Source of the DNA: Chloroflexota bacterium
Lineage (GTDB): Bacteria; Chloroflexota; Anaerolineae; JAAYZQ01
Length of the DNA: 64,000 nt
Direction of reading: 5' to 3'
NCBI GenBank assembly: GCA_018606645.1
Contig: JAGVRI010000002.1
Coordinates: 62,001-126,000, forward strand
Shown here: piece after piece, positions 40,354 through 49,386 of the stretch
Layout: each line of letters opens with the position of its first letter
Position numbering within the stretch: position 1 is the stretch's first letter
Position numbers and translations under genes: made by a program
Notes under the pieces: generated by a model
What the model was told of the DNA's origin: nothing
The model's database searches: none
Seen by the model: the letters and a program-made list of their open reading frames with translations, nothing else

Positions 40354-42039
40354 ATGGAGACGAGCAGATCCGCCTTTAGCGCCTGGCTAGATGAGTTCCT
40401 AGCTACTTTCTACCGGCATCATCCAGTCCATGCAACCTTTATCGGGGTGCATGACTATGACGACCGGTTACCCGACTTTTCGGAAGCCGGGGCCGGCGAC
40501 ACCTTGGCTGCTATGCAGACGTTGCAGCAGCGGCTGCGGCAGCTGCCTCCTGAACCCCTGAACCCGATCGAGGCGCTTGATCGCAAACTGGCCGAGGGGT
40601 TCCTCCACATCCAGCAATGGGAACTCACCTCAGACCGTTTTCACCGTGGCAATCCAGCCCTGTATACCGGCGAGGCGGTCTTTGGCGTCATGTCGCTGTT
40701 TTTGAGCGACTTTGCCCCCCTGGCGGAGCGGGTGACGGCGGCCATCGCCCGCATGGAAGCGGTGCCAGCTCTGCTGGACCAGGCGAAAGCCAATGTCCGC
40801 GCCGCGCCGCCAGCCTGGACCGAGCGGGCCATCCGGGAGTGCATCGGGGCGCAGCTCTTTCTCCGTGAGGGGATCGACCAACTGATCGCCGAAGAAGGGT
40901 GGAAGGATGCGGGGTTGCGCCGCGCTGCCGACCGGGCGGCGAGGGCCTTTACTGGCTACCAGCGTCATCTGGAAACTGAGCTGCGCCGCCATCCCACCGA
41001 CGGCTATGCCTGTGGCGAGCCTGCCCTGGTCCTGCTGATGCGCCACGGTCATTTCCTGGAGATTGAGCCCGACGAGGTAGTCCGGTATGCCCAAGAGGAG
41101 ATGGCCAGGGCCGAGGCGTTCCTGACGGAACACGCGGCCGATTTTGGCGCGACCCACTGGCGCGACGCTCTGGCCCAGTTGGCCGACCTGCATCCGCCGG
41201 TGGAAAGATACTATGCCCGCTACACTGAGCTGTGGGAGGCGTGCCGGGCAACCGCCGAAGCTCACCAATTAGTCACCTGGCCCGACTTTCCGATCCGCTA
41301 CGCGCCACGGCCCACCTGGGCCCGCCAGGCCGCCCCCTACCTCTATTTTCTGTTCTATCGCTCCCCGGCGGCGTTCCGCCGTCCTCCGGTCCACCTCTAC
41401 CTGGTGACTCCGATTGAGCCCTCGATGCCGCCGGAGGAGCAGGAGAGGCTGCTGCGAGCGCACAACGACAGCGTGATCAAGCTAAACCACGTAGTCCATC
41501 ATGGCGCGATCGGCCATCACGTCCAGAACTGGTATGCCTACCACTCTGCCTCCCGGATCGGGCAGATCGCTGCCGTGGACTGCGCCTCGCGGATCGCGAT
41601 GTTCTGTGGCGGGACCATGGCCGAAGGCTGGGCTTGCTACGCCACCCATCTGATGGGTGAGGTGGGCTTCTTGACGCCGCTGGAGACCTATGCCGAATAT
41701 CAGACCCGGCTGCGGATGTGCGCCCGGGCGATTGTGGATGTGCGGCTGCATCAGGGCCGGTTCAGTCTGGAGGCGGCGGCGGCGTTCTATCAGCAACACG
41801 CCGGGATGGGAGCGGAGGCGGCGTATCAGGAGGCGGTCAGGAACAGCATGTTCCCCGGCACGGCGATGATGTACCTTCTCGGCACCGACCGGATCATCCA
41901 ACTGCGCCGGGAAATGGTGCAGCGCTGGGGCAAGGCCTTTAGCCTGCGGCGCTTCCATGACCGGTTCCTGTCCTATGGTTCGATTCCCGTACCGTTGATC
42001 GCCCAAGAAATGGCGCGGGAGGAGGCGGATGCGCGGTGA
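40354..42039 (+). CDS. DUF885 family zinc-peptidase-like protein
   Basis: A 561-residue protein of the DUF885 family, related to zincin metallopeptidases. The family's metal motif (normally HEAxPGH) appears as HHGAIGHHVQNWYAYHSAS at about residues 386-404, where the second zinc-binding His is kept and the HE is HH. EGWACYATHLMGE is the second conserved block, providing the Glu. The N-terminal helical part begins AFSAWLDEFLATFYRHHPVHATFIGVHDYDDRLPDFS, typical of the family. No signal peptide is visible, so it is probably cytoplasmic. Probably a peptidase or amidase. Confidence 0.85.
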   Translation: METSRSAFSAWLDEFLATFYRHHPVHATFIGVHDYDDRLPDFSEAGAGDTLAAMQTLQQRLRQLPPEPLNPIEALDRKLAEGFLHIQQWELTSDRFHRGNPALYTGEAVFGVMSLFLSDFAPLAERVTAAIARMEAVPALLDQAKANVRAAPPAWTERAIRECIGAQLFLREGIDQLIAEEGWKDAGLRRAADRAARAFTGYQRHLETELRRHPTDGYACGEPALVLLMRHGHFLEIEPDEVVRYAQEEMARAEAFLTEHAADFGATHWRDALAQLADLHPPVERYYARYTELWEACRATAEAHQLVTWPDFPIRYAPRPTWARQAAPYLYFLFYRSPAAFRRPPVHLYLVTPIEPSMPPEEQERLLRAHNDSVIKLNHVVHHGAIGHHVQNWYAYHSASRIGQIAAVDCASRIAMFCGGTMAEGWACYATHLMGEVGFLTPLETYAEYQTRLRMCARAIVDVRLHQGRFSLEAAAAFYQQHAGMGAEAAYQEAVRNSMFPGTAMMYLLGTDRIIQLRREMVQRWGKAFSLRRFHDRFLSYGSIPVPLIAQEMAREEADAR

Positions 42040-42102
42040 ACTGGATACCGGCATTCGTTGGTGTGCCCGGCAACTCGTCATCATCATCTATCAGGAGGAG
42101 CG

Positions 42103-43284
42103 ATGGTCGAAAAACTGCGTGTCGGAGTGATTGGTGCTGGTCGCTGGTCGGCTGCGGCGCACCTGCCCGGCTTTGTCCGGACCCCCCTGGCCGACGTGGT
42201 CATGATCTGCGACCTGGATCGGGAACTGGCGGAGGCCAGGGCGAAACAATTCGGCATCCCGGAAGTCGTCACCGACTATGAGAAAATCTTGCAGCGGAGT
42301 GACATTGATGTGGTGGACATTGTCACCCGCGGCGATCATCAGGACCTGGTGTTTGCCACGTTGGAGGCGGGCAAGCACTGCCTGGTGGAAAAGCCGGTGT
42401 GCCATGACTACCGGGATGTGTGGCGCGCCCACCACCTGGCGGTGTCGAAGGGGCTGAAGACCAAGGTGGGACTGACCTTCCGCTATGCGCCGGCCGTGCA
42501 ATATATGTTTGAGCTGGTCCGCGAGGGGTTTGTGGGTCGCCCGTTCATCTTTAACGGCTTTGAGCAGAACTCGCAATGGCTCGACCCGGACAATCCGATG
42601 GACAAACGGATCCACAAGACCAAACCGGTGAACGAACCTAAGTTTGGCACCGATCTGAGCCGCGAAGGGATCCATGTCTCGGCGCTGGAAGGGTATGGGG
42701 CACCCACCATCGACATTGGGCTGGAGTTGGTCGGCAGTGACCTGGTCCAGGTCGTCGGCATTCTGGCGAACATGATCCCCTACCGCCGGCGGACCAACCT
42801 GGACACGGAACGGGAGCGGATCAACATTGATGACGCCGATATTTTTATCGGCGAGTGCGCGAATGGCGCCCTCTACTCGATGCAGAGCAGCTATGTCACC
42901 GTGGGCAACTATCCGGGCATCGAAGCCCGCATCTATGGTTCCAACGGGGCGTTGATCGTCCGGTTGGTCGAGGAATTCGGCGAGATCCAGACGCTGCGGG
43001 GAGCCAAGCCCGACGCCGTCGAGTTTGTGCTCATGGAAATCCCCGATCGCTTCTTCCCACCCGGCTATCAGCGCGGCGAGCCATGGCCGTCTGCCTTCTA
43101 CGGGGGTCTGGTCCATAACTTTATGCAAGAGATTGTCGAGGGCGGCGAGACCAACCAGGGCAACTTTGCCCAAAGCGCGCGGGTGCAAGAAGTGATCAAC
43201 GCCGTGACGCTGTCCCACCGGGAGCACCGTTGGGTCCGCCTGCCGTTGGAAGGCCCGGTGGAGCTGGGAGGGATCGGAGAGTGA
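42103..43284 (+). CDS. Gfo/Idh/MocA family oxidoreductase
   Basis: A 393-residue NAD(P)-dependent oxidoreductase. The Rossmann motif is VGVIGAGRWSAAAHLPGF, then CDLDRELAEARAKQFGI. The catalytic EKP segment is HCLVEKPVCHD, with the C-terminal alpha/beta domain containing TFRYAPAVQYMFEL. Members act on sugars, inositols or amino-sugar-like compounds. The start at 42103 follows AGGAGGAG. It opens the long catabolic cluster, its stop overlapping the next SDR gene (GTGA). A second, distant paralog is at 51178. Confidence 0.9.
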   Translation: MVEKLRVGVIGAGRWSAAAHLPGFVRTPLADVVMICDLDRELAEARAKQFGIPEVVTDYEKILQRSDIDVVDIVTRGDHQDLVFATLEAGKHCLVEKPVCHDYRDVWRAHHLAVSKGLKTKVGLTFRYAPAVQYMFELVREGFVGRPFIFNGFEQNSQWLDPDNPMDKRIHKTKPVNEPKFGTDLSREGIHVSALEGYGAPTIDIGLELVGSDLVQVVGILANMIPYRRRTNLDTERERINIDDADIFIGECANGALYSMQSSYVTVGNYPGIEARIYGSNGALIVRLVEEFGEIQTLRGAKPDAVEFVLMEIPDRFFPPGYQRGEPWPSAFYGGLVHNFMQEIVEGGETNQGNFAQSARVQEVINAVTLSHREHRWVRLPLEGPVELGGIGE

Positions 43285-44087
43285 GACGATTCGAAAAGAA
43301 GGTGGCGATCGTCACCGGCGCGGGCAACGGCATCGGGCTGGCCATCGCTCATGCCTTTGCCGCCGAGGGCGCCCACGTGGTGGTGGCGGACATCAATGAA
43401 GCGTCGGGGGCGCGGGCAGCCGCCGAGATTGAGGCGGCGGGGGGTCGGGCCATCTCGGTGCCGACCGACGTGGCCGACGAGGACCGGGTCCGGGCCATGG
43501 TCGAAACCACCCTAGCCCAGTTGGGGCGGATCGATATCCTGGTCAACAACGCCGGCGTTGTCGTCCACAAGCTGTTAATCGACCTCGATCGGTCCGAGTG
43601 GGATCGGCAACTGGCGGTGCAGTTGACCGGCCCGTTCCTGACCTCCAAGCACGTGGCCCGGCACATGATCGCCCGCGGCGGGGGCGGCAAGATCGTCAAC
43701 ATTTCGTCGGTGTCGGCGGTGATGGGCCGCGTCAAAGGAGGCGCCCACTGCGCATCGAAAGCCGGCTTGACTCTGTTGACCAAGGTGCTGGCGATGGAGC
43801 TGGCTCCATACCGGATCAATGTCAACGCCGTCGCTCCTGGTCTGATCGACGTGCCGGCCCAGCGCGATGAGCAGAACCTGTCCGAAGCCTACAAGACCCG
43901 CTACTTGCAGGAGGTGCCGCTGGGTCGCATGGGCCAGCCGTCGGATATCGCCCATATGGTCCTGTTTCTGGCCTCCGATGATGCGGACTGGATCACTGGC
44001 CAGCTTTACCTGGTGGACGGGGGACTGATGGCCGGGCACTATTCGTTCCAGGGCGTCCATGATTTTACCATGTTGCATGGGCACTGA
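43281..44087 (+). CDS. SDR-family oxidoreductase with altered active site
   Basis: A 268-residue classical short-chain dehydrogenase: TGAGNGIG nucleotide motif, NNAG (VNNAGVV), catalytic Ser in VNISSVSAV, and the C-terminal GQLYLVDGG. At the catalytic Tyr position of YxxxK the sequence is HCASK, so Tyr is His while the Lys is kept. GTG start overlapping the stop of the Gfo gene. It probably still binds NAD(P), and may be impaired or use His as acid/base. Confidence 0.9.
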   Translation: MRRFEKKVAIVTGAGNGIGLAIAHAFAAEGAHVVVADINEASGARAAAEIEAAGGRAISVPTDVADEDRVRAMVETTLAQLGRIDILVNNAGVVVHKLLIDLDRSEWDRQLAVQLTGPFLTSKHVARHMIARGGGGKIVNISSVSAVMGRVKGGAHCASKAGLTLLTKVLAMELAPYRINVNAVAPGLIDVPAQRDEQNLSEAYKTRYLQEVPLGRMGQPSDIAHMVLFLASDDADWITGQLYLVDGGLMAGHYSFQGVHDFTMLHGH

Positions 44088-44116
44088 CCGCGCCGTCAGC
44101 AGAGGAAAATGAAGCC

Positions 44117-45400
44117 ATGAGCGACCGACCGATCTACCTTTCTGGCGCTCGCCTGATTGACGGCAGCGGTGGCGCAGTGCCCGAAGAGCCGTATGCGTTG
44201 GTTGTGGAGGGTCGGCACATCCGGGCGGTGGCGCCTCAGGCCCAGCTTCCCTGTATGGACGGAGTACAGGCGTTCGATCTGAAGGGCATGACGGTGATGC
44301 CGGGGATGATCGATTGCCATGACCACCTGGCCAACCTGGAAGGCGGGATGGTCGCCCGAGCGGCGGTCCCGCCGAGCCTGGCGGTGATCAAGACCGCTCA
44401 GACCTTTCATGATACGCTGCTAGGCGGATTCACTGCCATCCGGGACGCAGGAGGTGTGGACCTGGGCCTGAAGATGGCGGTGGACCAGGGGCTGATCCCC
44501 GGCCCACGGCTCAAGATCAGCGTCAATCTGCTGTCGCAGTTTGGGGGGCACAACGATCACACCGAACCGGCCGGCATTAATTCTGACTTTCCACGACTAC
44601 CGGGGGTCCCCGATGGCATCTGCGACGGTGTGGATGAATGTCGGCGCAAGACGCGGGAGATGATCCGCGCCGGTGCGGACTGGATCAAGATCTGCACCAC
44701 TGGCGGGGTGGGGACCCCGATCGGCGGTCCTCTCATCCGCCAGTTCTCCCGCGAAGAGGTGCGGGCCATCGTGGATACTGCCCACGCTGCCGGCAAACCG
44801 GTGATGAGCCATGCCTATGGCGGCGAAGGCGTCGAGATCTGTCTGGAGGCCGGGGTGGACAGCATCGAACATGGCGCTGCCCTGGATGACGACCTGATCG
44901 AGCGGATGGTGCGCCAGGGCACATGGCTGGTCCCGACCTTCACCGTCCTGCGCAAGATCGTGGAGCTCGGTAGCCAGCAGCCATGTCCCATCCCGGAGTA
45001 TATGCCGCGCAAGGCCCGCGCCCTGTTGGACCAGCAACTCATCAGCTTTCAGAAGGCGCTGGCGGCCGGCGTCAAGATGGCGCTGGGTACCGATGGCGGC
45101 GGCTTTGGCCACGGACAAAATGCGAAGGAGTTGGCCTACCTGGTGGAGGCAGGGATGACCCCGATGCAGGCCATTGTCGCCGCCACCCGCATGGCCGCCC
45201 AGTGCATCGGGCTCGGCGATGAAGTGGGGGTGTTGCACGAGGGGATGCTCGCCGACCTGCTGGTGGTGGACGGCGATCCTCTCCAGGACGTGCGCATCCT
45301 CCATGACCGGTCCAGGCTCCGATTGATCATGAAGGATGGAGTGATCGTCAAAAACTCGCTGTCGGCGGCCCCAGCAGTCATGGGCGGGGCCGTATGTTGA
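44117..45400 (+). CDS. amidohydrolase family protein (imidazolonepropionase-like)
   Basis: A 427-residue amidohydrolase. Metal ligands: HDH in GMIDCHDHLAN, a Lys in DWIKICTTGG that would be carbamylated, the His in VMSHAYGGEGVEI and SIEHGAALDDD, and Asp in ALGTDGGGFGHGQN. This order matches the Xaa-Pro dipeptidase/imidazolonepropionase-like group, which cleaves amide bonds in cyclic or N-terminal substrates. In the cluster it could open a cyclic amide or release an amino acid. Confidence 0.9.
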   Translation: MSDRPIYLSGARLIDGSGGAVPEEPYALVVEGRHIRAVAPQAQLPCMDGVQAFDLKGMTVMPGMIDCHDHLANLEGGMVARAAVPPSLAVIKTAQTFHDTLLGGFTAIRDAGGVDLGLKMAVDQGLIPGPRLKISVNLLSQFGGHNDHTEPAGINSDFPRLPGVPDGICDGVDECRRKTREMIRAGADWIKICTTGGVGTPIGGPLIRQFSREEVRAIVDTAHAAGKPVMSHAYGGEGVEICLEAGVDSIEHGAALDDDLIERMVRQGTWLVPTFTVLRKIVELGSQQPCPIPEYMPRKARALLDQQLISFQKALAAGVKMALGTDGGGFGHGQNAKELAYLVEAGMTPMQAIVAATRMAAQCIGLGDEVGVLHEGMLADLLVVDGDPLQDVRILHDRSRLRLIMKDGVIVKNSLSAAPAVMGGAVC

Positions 45401-45428
45401 CCATGACAGATTCTTGCAAGGAGACCGA

Positions 45429-46433
45429 ATGAGCCTGAAATCTAAATTTCGCTGGTTGCCGGTGACGACTATGCCCGACGGTTCAGAGTTGCGGTTGCCC
45501 CTCCATGTCGTGGAAGGCGCGCGTCCGGGCCCAACGTTGGGCCTGACGGGCGTCGTCCATGGGAACGAAGTGGTGCCTACAGTGAGCACGATTCGGGCCA
45601 TTCTAGAGCGGCTGGACCCGGCCGAGCTATCCGGGCGGGTCATGGCTGTGCCAGTGTGCAACCCTCTGGGCGCCGGTGCGCTTTCGCGTCACACGCCGGG
45701 CGACGGGGCCAACGTCAACAGCGTCTTCTGGGAGCCGGGACATAGCCGGTATACCGAGCCGGTCAAGACAGTGAGTCAGCAGATCGCGGAGGTGCTGGCG
45801 CAGGAGGTTCTGGTTCACCTGGATTACCACATTGATTTTCACAGCGGCGCCAACCATGCGGTGCATATGATCGAATTCACAGAAGACCCCGTCTCCCGGG
45901 AAATGGCCCGCGCGTTCAATATGCCGGTCCTACTCCGCGACGAGTGGCGGCCTGGCCAGATGTGGCGCGAGTCCGAACGCCTGGGGGCTAAGGTCATCGT
46001 CGCCGAGTGCGGCGGGGGCGGCGAGTTGTATCACGAATGGGTGGAGAGAAGCGTGAGCGGCGTCTTGAACGTGATGCGCCACCTGGGCATGCTCCCGGGC
46101 AAGGTAGAAAAGCCGCCCAGACAGTATGTTGTGCGGGGCGATGGCGGTCACGAGCAAAATGCGCACATCCTGAAGCCTAAGGAGGGGGGCCTGATCATCC
46201 CCGATCCGTCTATCAACCCGAAGACCATGTTCGACGGACAGCCGGTGGTCGGCGTCCCGGTCCTGGGCCGGCTGCTGAACATGTACGATCTCAGCATCCG
46301 CCAGATGTTTGAGACGCCTTTCACGCGAACGATTCTGACCGCCGCCGTCGTGACGCCGTCGTGGGCCTACCCTGGCAGCTATGCCTATATCCTGTTCGAC
46401 GCCGATGGGCCGGAGGTCGAGGTCTGGGATTGA
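45429..46433 (+). CDS. succinylglutamate desuccinylase/aspartoacylase-like M14 deacylase
   Basis: A 334-residue zinc carboxypeptidase-fold protein of the AstE/AspA group. The zinc motif is GVVHGNEVVPT (HxxE), the third ligand DFHSG, and the catalytic Glu region ILTAAVVT region lies at the end. The family removes acyl groups from N-acyl amino acids. The start at 45429 has an AAGGAGA site. It is followed by a transporter, so the imported substrate may be an N-acyl compound. Confidence 0.87.
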   Translation: MSLKSKFRWLPVTTMPDGSELRLPLHVVEGARPGPTLGLTGVVHGNEVVPTVSTIRAILERLDPAELSGRVMAVPVCNPLGAGALSRHTPGDGANVNSVFWEPGHSRYTEPVKTVSQQIAEVLAQEVLVHLDYHIDFHSGANHAVHMIEFTEDPVSREMARAFNMPVLLRDEWRPGQMWRESERLGAKVIVAECGGGGELYHEWVERSVSGVLNVMRHLGMLPGKVEKPPRQYVVRGDGGHEQNAHILKPKEGGLIIPDPSINPKTMFDGQPVVGVPVLGRLLNMYDLSIRQMFETPFTRTILTAAVVTPSWAYPGSYAYILFDADGPEVEVWD

Positions 46434-46592
46434 TCGGAAAGGAGCATTGAGGAACCTGCTGCGCCGCAGGCTTCCTTGGGAAAGGAGGTGACTCGCCGCA
46501 GAGGAACAGGATTTTCTGTGCCAGAAGAGACTCATAGGGAAAGTGGCGTTCATTGGTCCCAAGTTGAAACAAGACTGAGAAAAGGAGGAAAC

Positions 46593-48338
46593 ATGTCTGT
46601 GCGCAAGAACAATTGGCTGAAACTGCTGGCATTCCTGGTGGTCAGCAGCCTGCTCCTTGCTGCCTGTGGACCCACGCCGACGCCGGTGGAAAAGGTCGTG
46701 ACCCAGGTCGTCAAGGAGACGGTGGTGGTGGCCGGCACGCCGATGGAAGTGGAGAAGGAGGTCACCAAGGTGGTCGAGGTGCCGGTGGTGGTCACCGCAA
46801 CCCCGGAGCCGGCGCCGGCGGCCGGGAAGACGATCGTCATTGGCATCCCCAGCGGCTTTGACATCCTCGATCCGACCATCACCACCTTCACCTCGGTGGG
46901 CCGCATGGCCCTTCACATGACCGATCCTCTGATCTGGGAGGTCAAGCCGGGCGTCTATGTCCCCGGTCTGGCCAAGGAGTGGTCGATCAACGAGGATGCG
47001 ACCGAATACACCTTCAAGCTGCGCGATGACGTTACCTTCCACGACGGCACGCCGTTCAATGCCGAGGCGGTCAAGTTCACCTTTGACCGCGTGGCCGATC
47101 CGGCTAACAAGTCCCAGATGGGATTGAGCGTGCTCGGCCCCTACTCCGACACGGTGGTCATCGACGACTACACGGTCCTCGTCCGATTCAAATCACCCTA
47201 CGCGCCATTCCTGGACAGTGTCTCCGGACCCTACCTGGTTCCTGTTTCTCCGACTGCCGTGCAATCGTCCGGCTATTCCTGGGGGATGTACAAGTTCGTC
47301 GGCACCGGTCCCTTCATGTTCGAGTCGATGGTCCTCGACAACGAGGTGGTGATGGTCCGCAACCCGAACTACAAATGGGGACCGCCCGAACTTGGCTTCG
47401 ATGGGCCGGCCAAGGTGGACAAGATCATCTACAAGTTTATCGCCGAACCAGCCACCCGAACGGCTGCCCTGTTGAGCGGCGAGATCGACTTTGTGGACGA
47501 AGTCCTCGAAGTCGATTTCGAGAGCTTGAAAGCGGATCCAGCCTTCAAGACGGTCGAGATGCCCCTGGCCGGCATGGGCGATGCGCTGATGTTCAACCAC
47601 GAGCGCCCGCCCACTGACGAACTGGCCGTCCGCAAGGCGATGCAGTTGGCCATGGACAAACAGGGCATGATCGACACCGTCTATAATGGCTTTGGCAAGC
47701 CGTCCTGCGCCCTGATCACCAGCACCGTGTTCGGCTACTGCCCCGAAACATGCGATATTGCCCCCTACAATCTGGAAGAGGCCAAGAAAGTGCTGGAGGA
47801 GGCCGGCTGGGTGGATACTGACGGTGACGGCATCCGCGAGAGGAACGGCCAGAAACTGGTCATCGGCTACTATTACCGGGCCGATGCGGCGAACATGGCC
47901 GAGCTTGGTGCCTTCTTGAAGGACAACTTTGCCAAGATCGGCATCGAGGTCGAACTCAATGGCCTGGCCCGCAGTGGCTACTTTGACGCGGTGCGTTCCG
48001 GCAAGCACAACTGCCAGAGCTGGTTCGAATGGTCTACCGATCCGGACATGATGCTGCGCGCCGTGCTGCACAGCAGCAACATCCATGGCGGCACCAACCG
48101 CAACAACCTGGCCGATCCCGAGATCGATGCCTTGATCGAGGCTCAGGCGGCCGAACCAGATCCGGCCAAGCGGGCTGAGATCGTGTGCGAGCTCCTGAAG
48201 AAGGTGAAAGAAGGGGCTCACATGGAGACCTGGGTGGAGCCGCTGCTCCTGTACGCTTACGATGCTACCCTCGAGAACGTGATCATGTACAAAGCCGGGT
48301 CGTACCCCTACTTTGGAGCGGCGTACTATACCCAGTAA
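46593..48338 (+). CDS. ABC transporter substrate-binding lipoprotein (SBP family 5)
   Basis: A 581-residue peptide/nickel/oligopeptide-type solute-binding protein. Lipobox LLAAC (Cys at 25) with a preceding hydrophobic signal, then a Pro/Val-rich linker TPTPVEKVVTQVVKE, then the SBP_bac_5 fold: GLAKEWSINEDATEYTFKLRDDVTFHDGTPFNAEAVKFTFDRV. The usual ligands are peptides or peptide-like compounds. The start follows AAAGGAGG. Confidence 0.93.
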   Translation: MSVRKNNWLKLLAFLVVSSLLLAACGPTPTPVEKVVTQVVKETVVVAGTPMEVEKEVTKVVEVPVVVTATPEPAPAAGKTIVIGIPSGFDILDPTITTFTSVGRMALHMTDPLIWEVKPGVYVPGLAKEWSINEDATEYTFKLRDDVTFHDGTPFNAEAVKFTFDRVADPANKSQMGLSVLGPYSDTVVIDDYTVLVRFKSPYAPFLDSVSGPYLVPVSPTAVQSSGYSWGMYKFVGTGPFMFESMVLDNEVVMVRNPNYKWGPPELGFDGPAKVDKIIYKFIAEPATRTAALLSGEIDFVDEVLEVDFESLKADPAFKTVEMPLAGMGDALMFNHERPPTDELAVRKAMQLAMDKQGMIDTVYNGFGKPSCALITSTVFGYCPETCDIAPYNLEEAKKVLEEAGWVDTDGDGIRERNGQKLVIGYYYRADAANMAELGAFLKDNFAKIGIEVELNGLARSGYFDAVRSGKHNCQSWFEWSTDPDMMLRAVLHSSNIHGGTNRNNLADPEIDALIEAQAAEPDPAKRAEIVCELLKKVKEGAHMETWVEPLLLYAYDATLENVIMYKAGSYPYFGAAYYTQ

Positions 48339-48357
48339 TCCGGTGCGGCATTCCTGT

Positions 48358-48392
48358 GGCAGGTGCGCTCCGGTTGCAGGGGCGCGCCTGCC
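48358..48392 (+). promoter_or_regulatory. intercistronic stem-loop between the binding protein and permease genes
   Basis: An 11-bp stem (48358-48368 with 48382-48392, GGCAGGTGCGC against GCGCGCCTGCC, one T-G pair) with a 13-base loop. Such structures often protect the abundant binding-protein mRNA from decay. No T-run follows. Confidence 0.5.
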
Positions 48393-48456
48393 CCCCTTGG
48401 GGGATAGCCCATCGGGACGGGATAGCAGCGTCTGAAAAGGAGACCGAACGCCAGCC

Positions 48457-49386
48457 ATGACCATGACTCGCTATGCGGCCCAGCGGTTGTTGATCACCAT
48501 CCCCACTATGTTGGCCATCACCGTGCTGGTCTTTTCCATGCTCCAACTGGTTCCCGGCGATCCGGCCGAGATCTTTTTGGGGGAGCACCAGAGTTCGCCG
48601 GAACTCCTGGCGCAGGTGCGCCACGACATGGGCCTCGACCGGCCTCTCCACATCCAGTACCTCTCCTACCTGTGGGGCATTCTGCACGGCGACCTCGGCG
48701 TGTCGCTCTACACCAACCAGCCGGTGCTGAAGCAAATCATGGATGCTCTCCCGTACACGCTGGAACTGGCGCTCAGTTCGCTGCTGATCAGTACCATCCT
48801 GGGGGTTGTCCTAGGGGTTGTCTCGGCGCTCAAACACAATACCTGGGTGGACAGCGTGTCCATGGCGCTGGCGCTGGTCGGTGTCTCGATGCCCGTCTTT
48901 TGGCTGGGACTGATGTTGATCTTTTTCTTCTCCGTCCGCTTGCGGTGGTTCCCGCCGATGGGACAGGGTGGACTGGACCGCCTGGTGTTGCCTGCCCTGG
49001 CGCTAGGGTTGCTCAGTTCGGCGACTCTGGCCCGGCTGGTGCGGAGCAGCATGTTGGAGGTGCTGAGTGAGGATTATATCCGGACGGCGCGGGCCAAGGG
49101 CCTGAGGGAGCGGGCGGTGATCATCCGTCACGCCCTGCGCAACGCTTTGATCCCGGCCGTCACCGTCCTGGGGTTGCAGTTCGGTGGGCTCTTGAGCGGC
49201 GCGGTCATCACCGAGACGGTCTTTGCTCGGGTGGGCCTGGGCCGGATGTACGTCGAGGCTATCTTGAACAAGGACATTACCATGGTGCAGGGACTGACCC
49301 TTATGATTGCTCTGTCCATTATGGTGATCAACCTCGTGGTGGACCTGTCCTATGCCATGCTCGATCCGAGGATTCGCTATGAGTAA
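48457..49386 (+). CDS. peptide-type ABC transporter permease (DppB-like)
   Basis: A 309-residue inner membrane permease of the binding-protein-dependent (DppB/OppB) family with six membrane segments. N-terminal AAQRLLITIPTMLAITVLVFSM, LGVVLGVVSALKHN, VSMPVFWLGLMLIFFFSV, and the coupling EAA loop region DYIRTARAKGLRERAVIIRHALRNALIPAVT are all present. It overlaps the next permease gene. Confidence 0.94.
   Translation: MTMTRYAAQRLLITIPTMLAITVLVFSMLQLVPGDPAEIFLGEHQSSPELLAQVRHDMGLDRPLHIQYLSYLWGILHGDLGVSLYTNQPVLKQIMDALPYTLELALSSLLISTILGVVLGVVSALKHNTWVDSVSMALALVGVSMPVFWLGLMLIFFFSVRLRWFPPMGQGGLDRLVLPALALGLLSSATLARLVRSSMLEVLSEDYIRTARAKGLRERAVIIRHALRNALIPAVTVLGLQFGGLLSGAVITETVFARVGLGRMYVEAILNKDITMVQGLTLMIALSIMVINLVVDLSYAMLDPRIRYE

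Noticed and set aside
42091..43227. 378-residue minus-strand frame
   Set aside because: Antisense shadow of the Gfo/Idh/MocA gene without domain content.
45930..47042. 370-residue minus-strand frame
   Set aside because: Spans two real plus-strand genes with ribosome-binding sites; shadow only.
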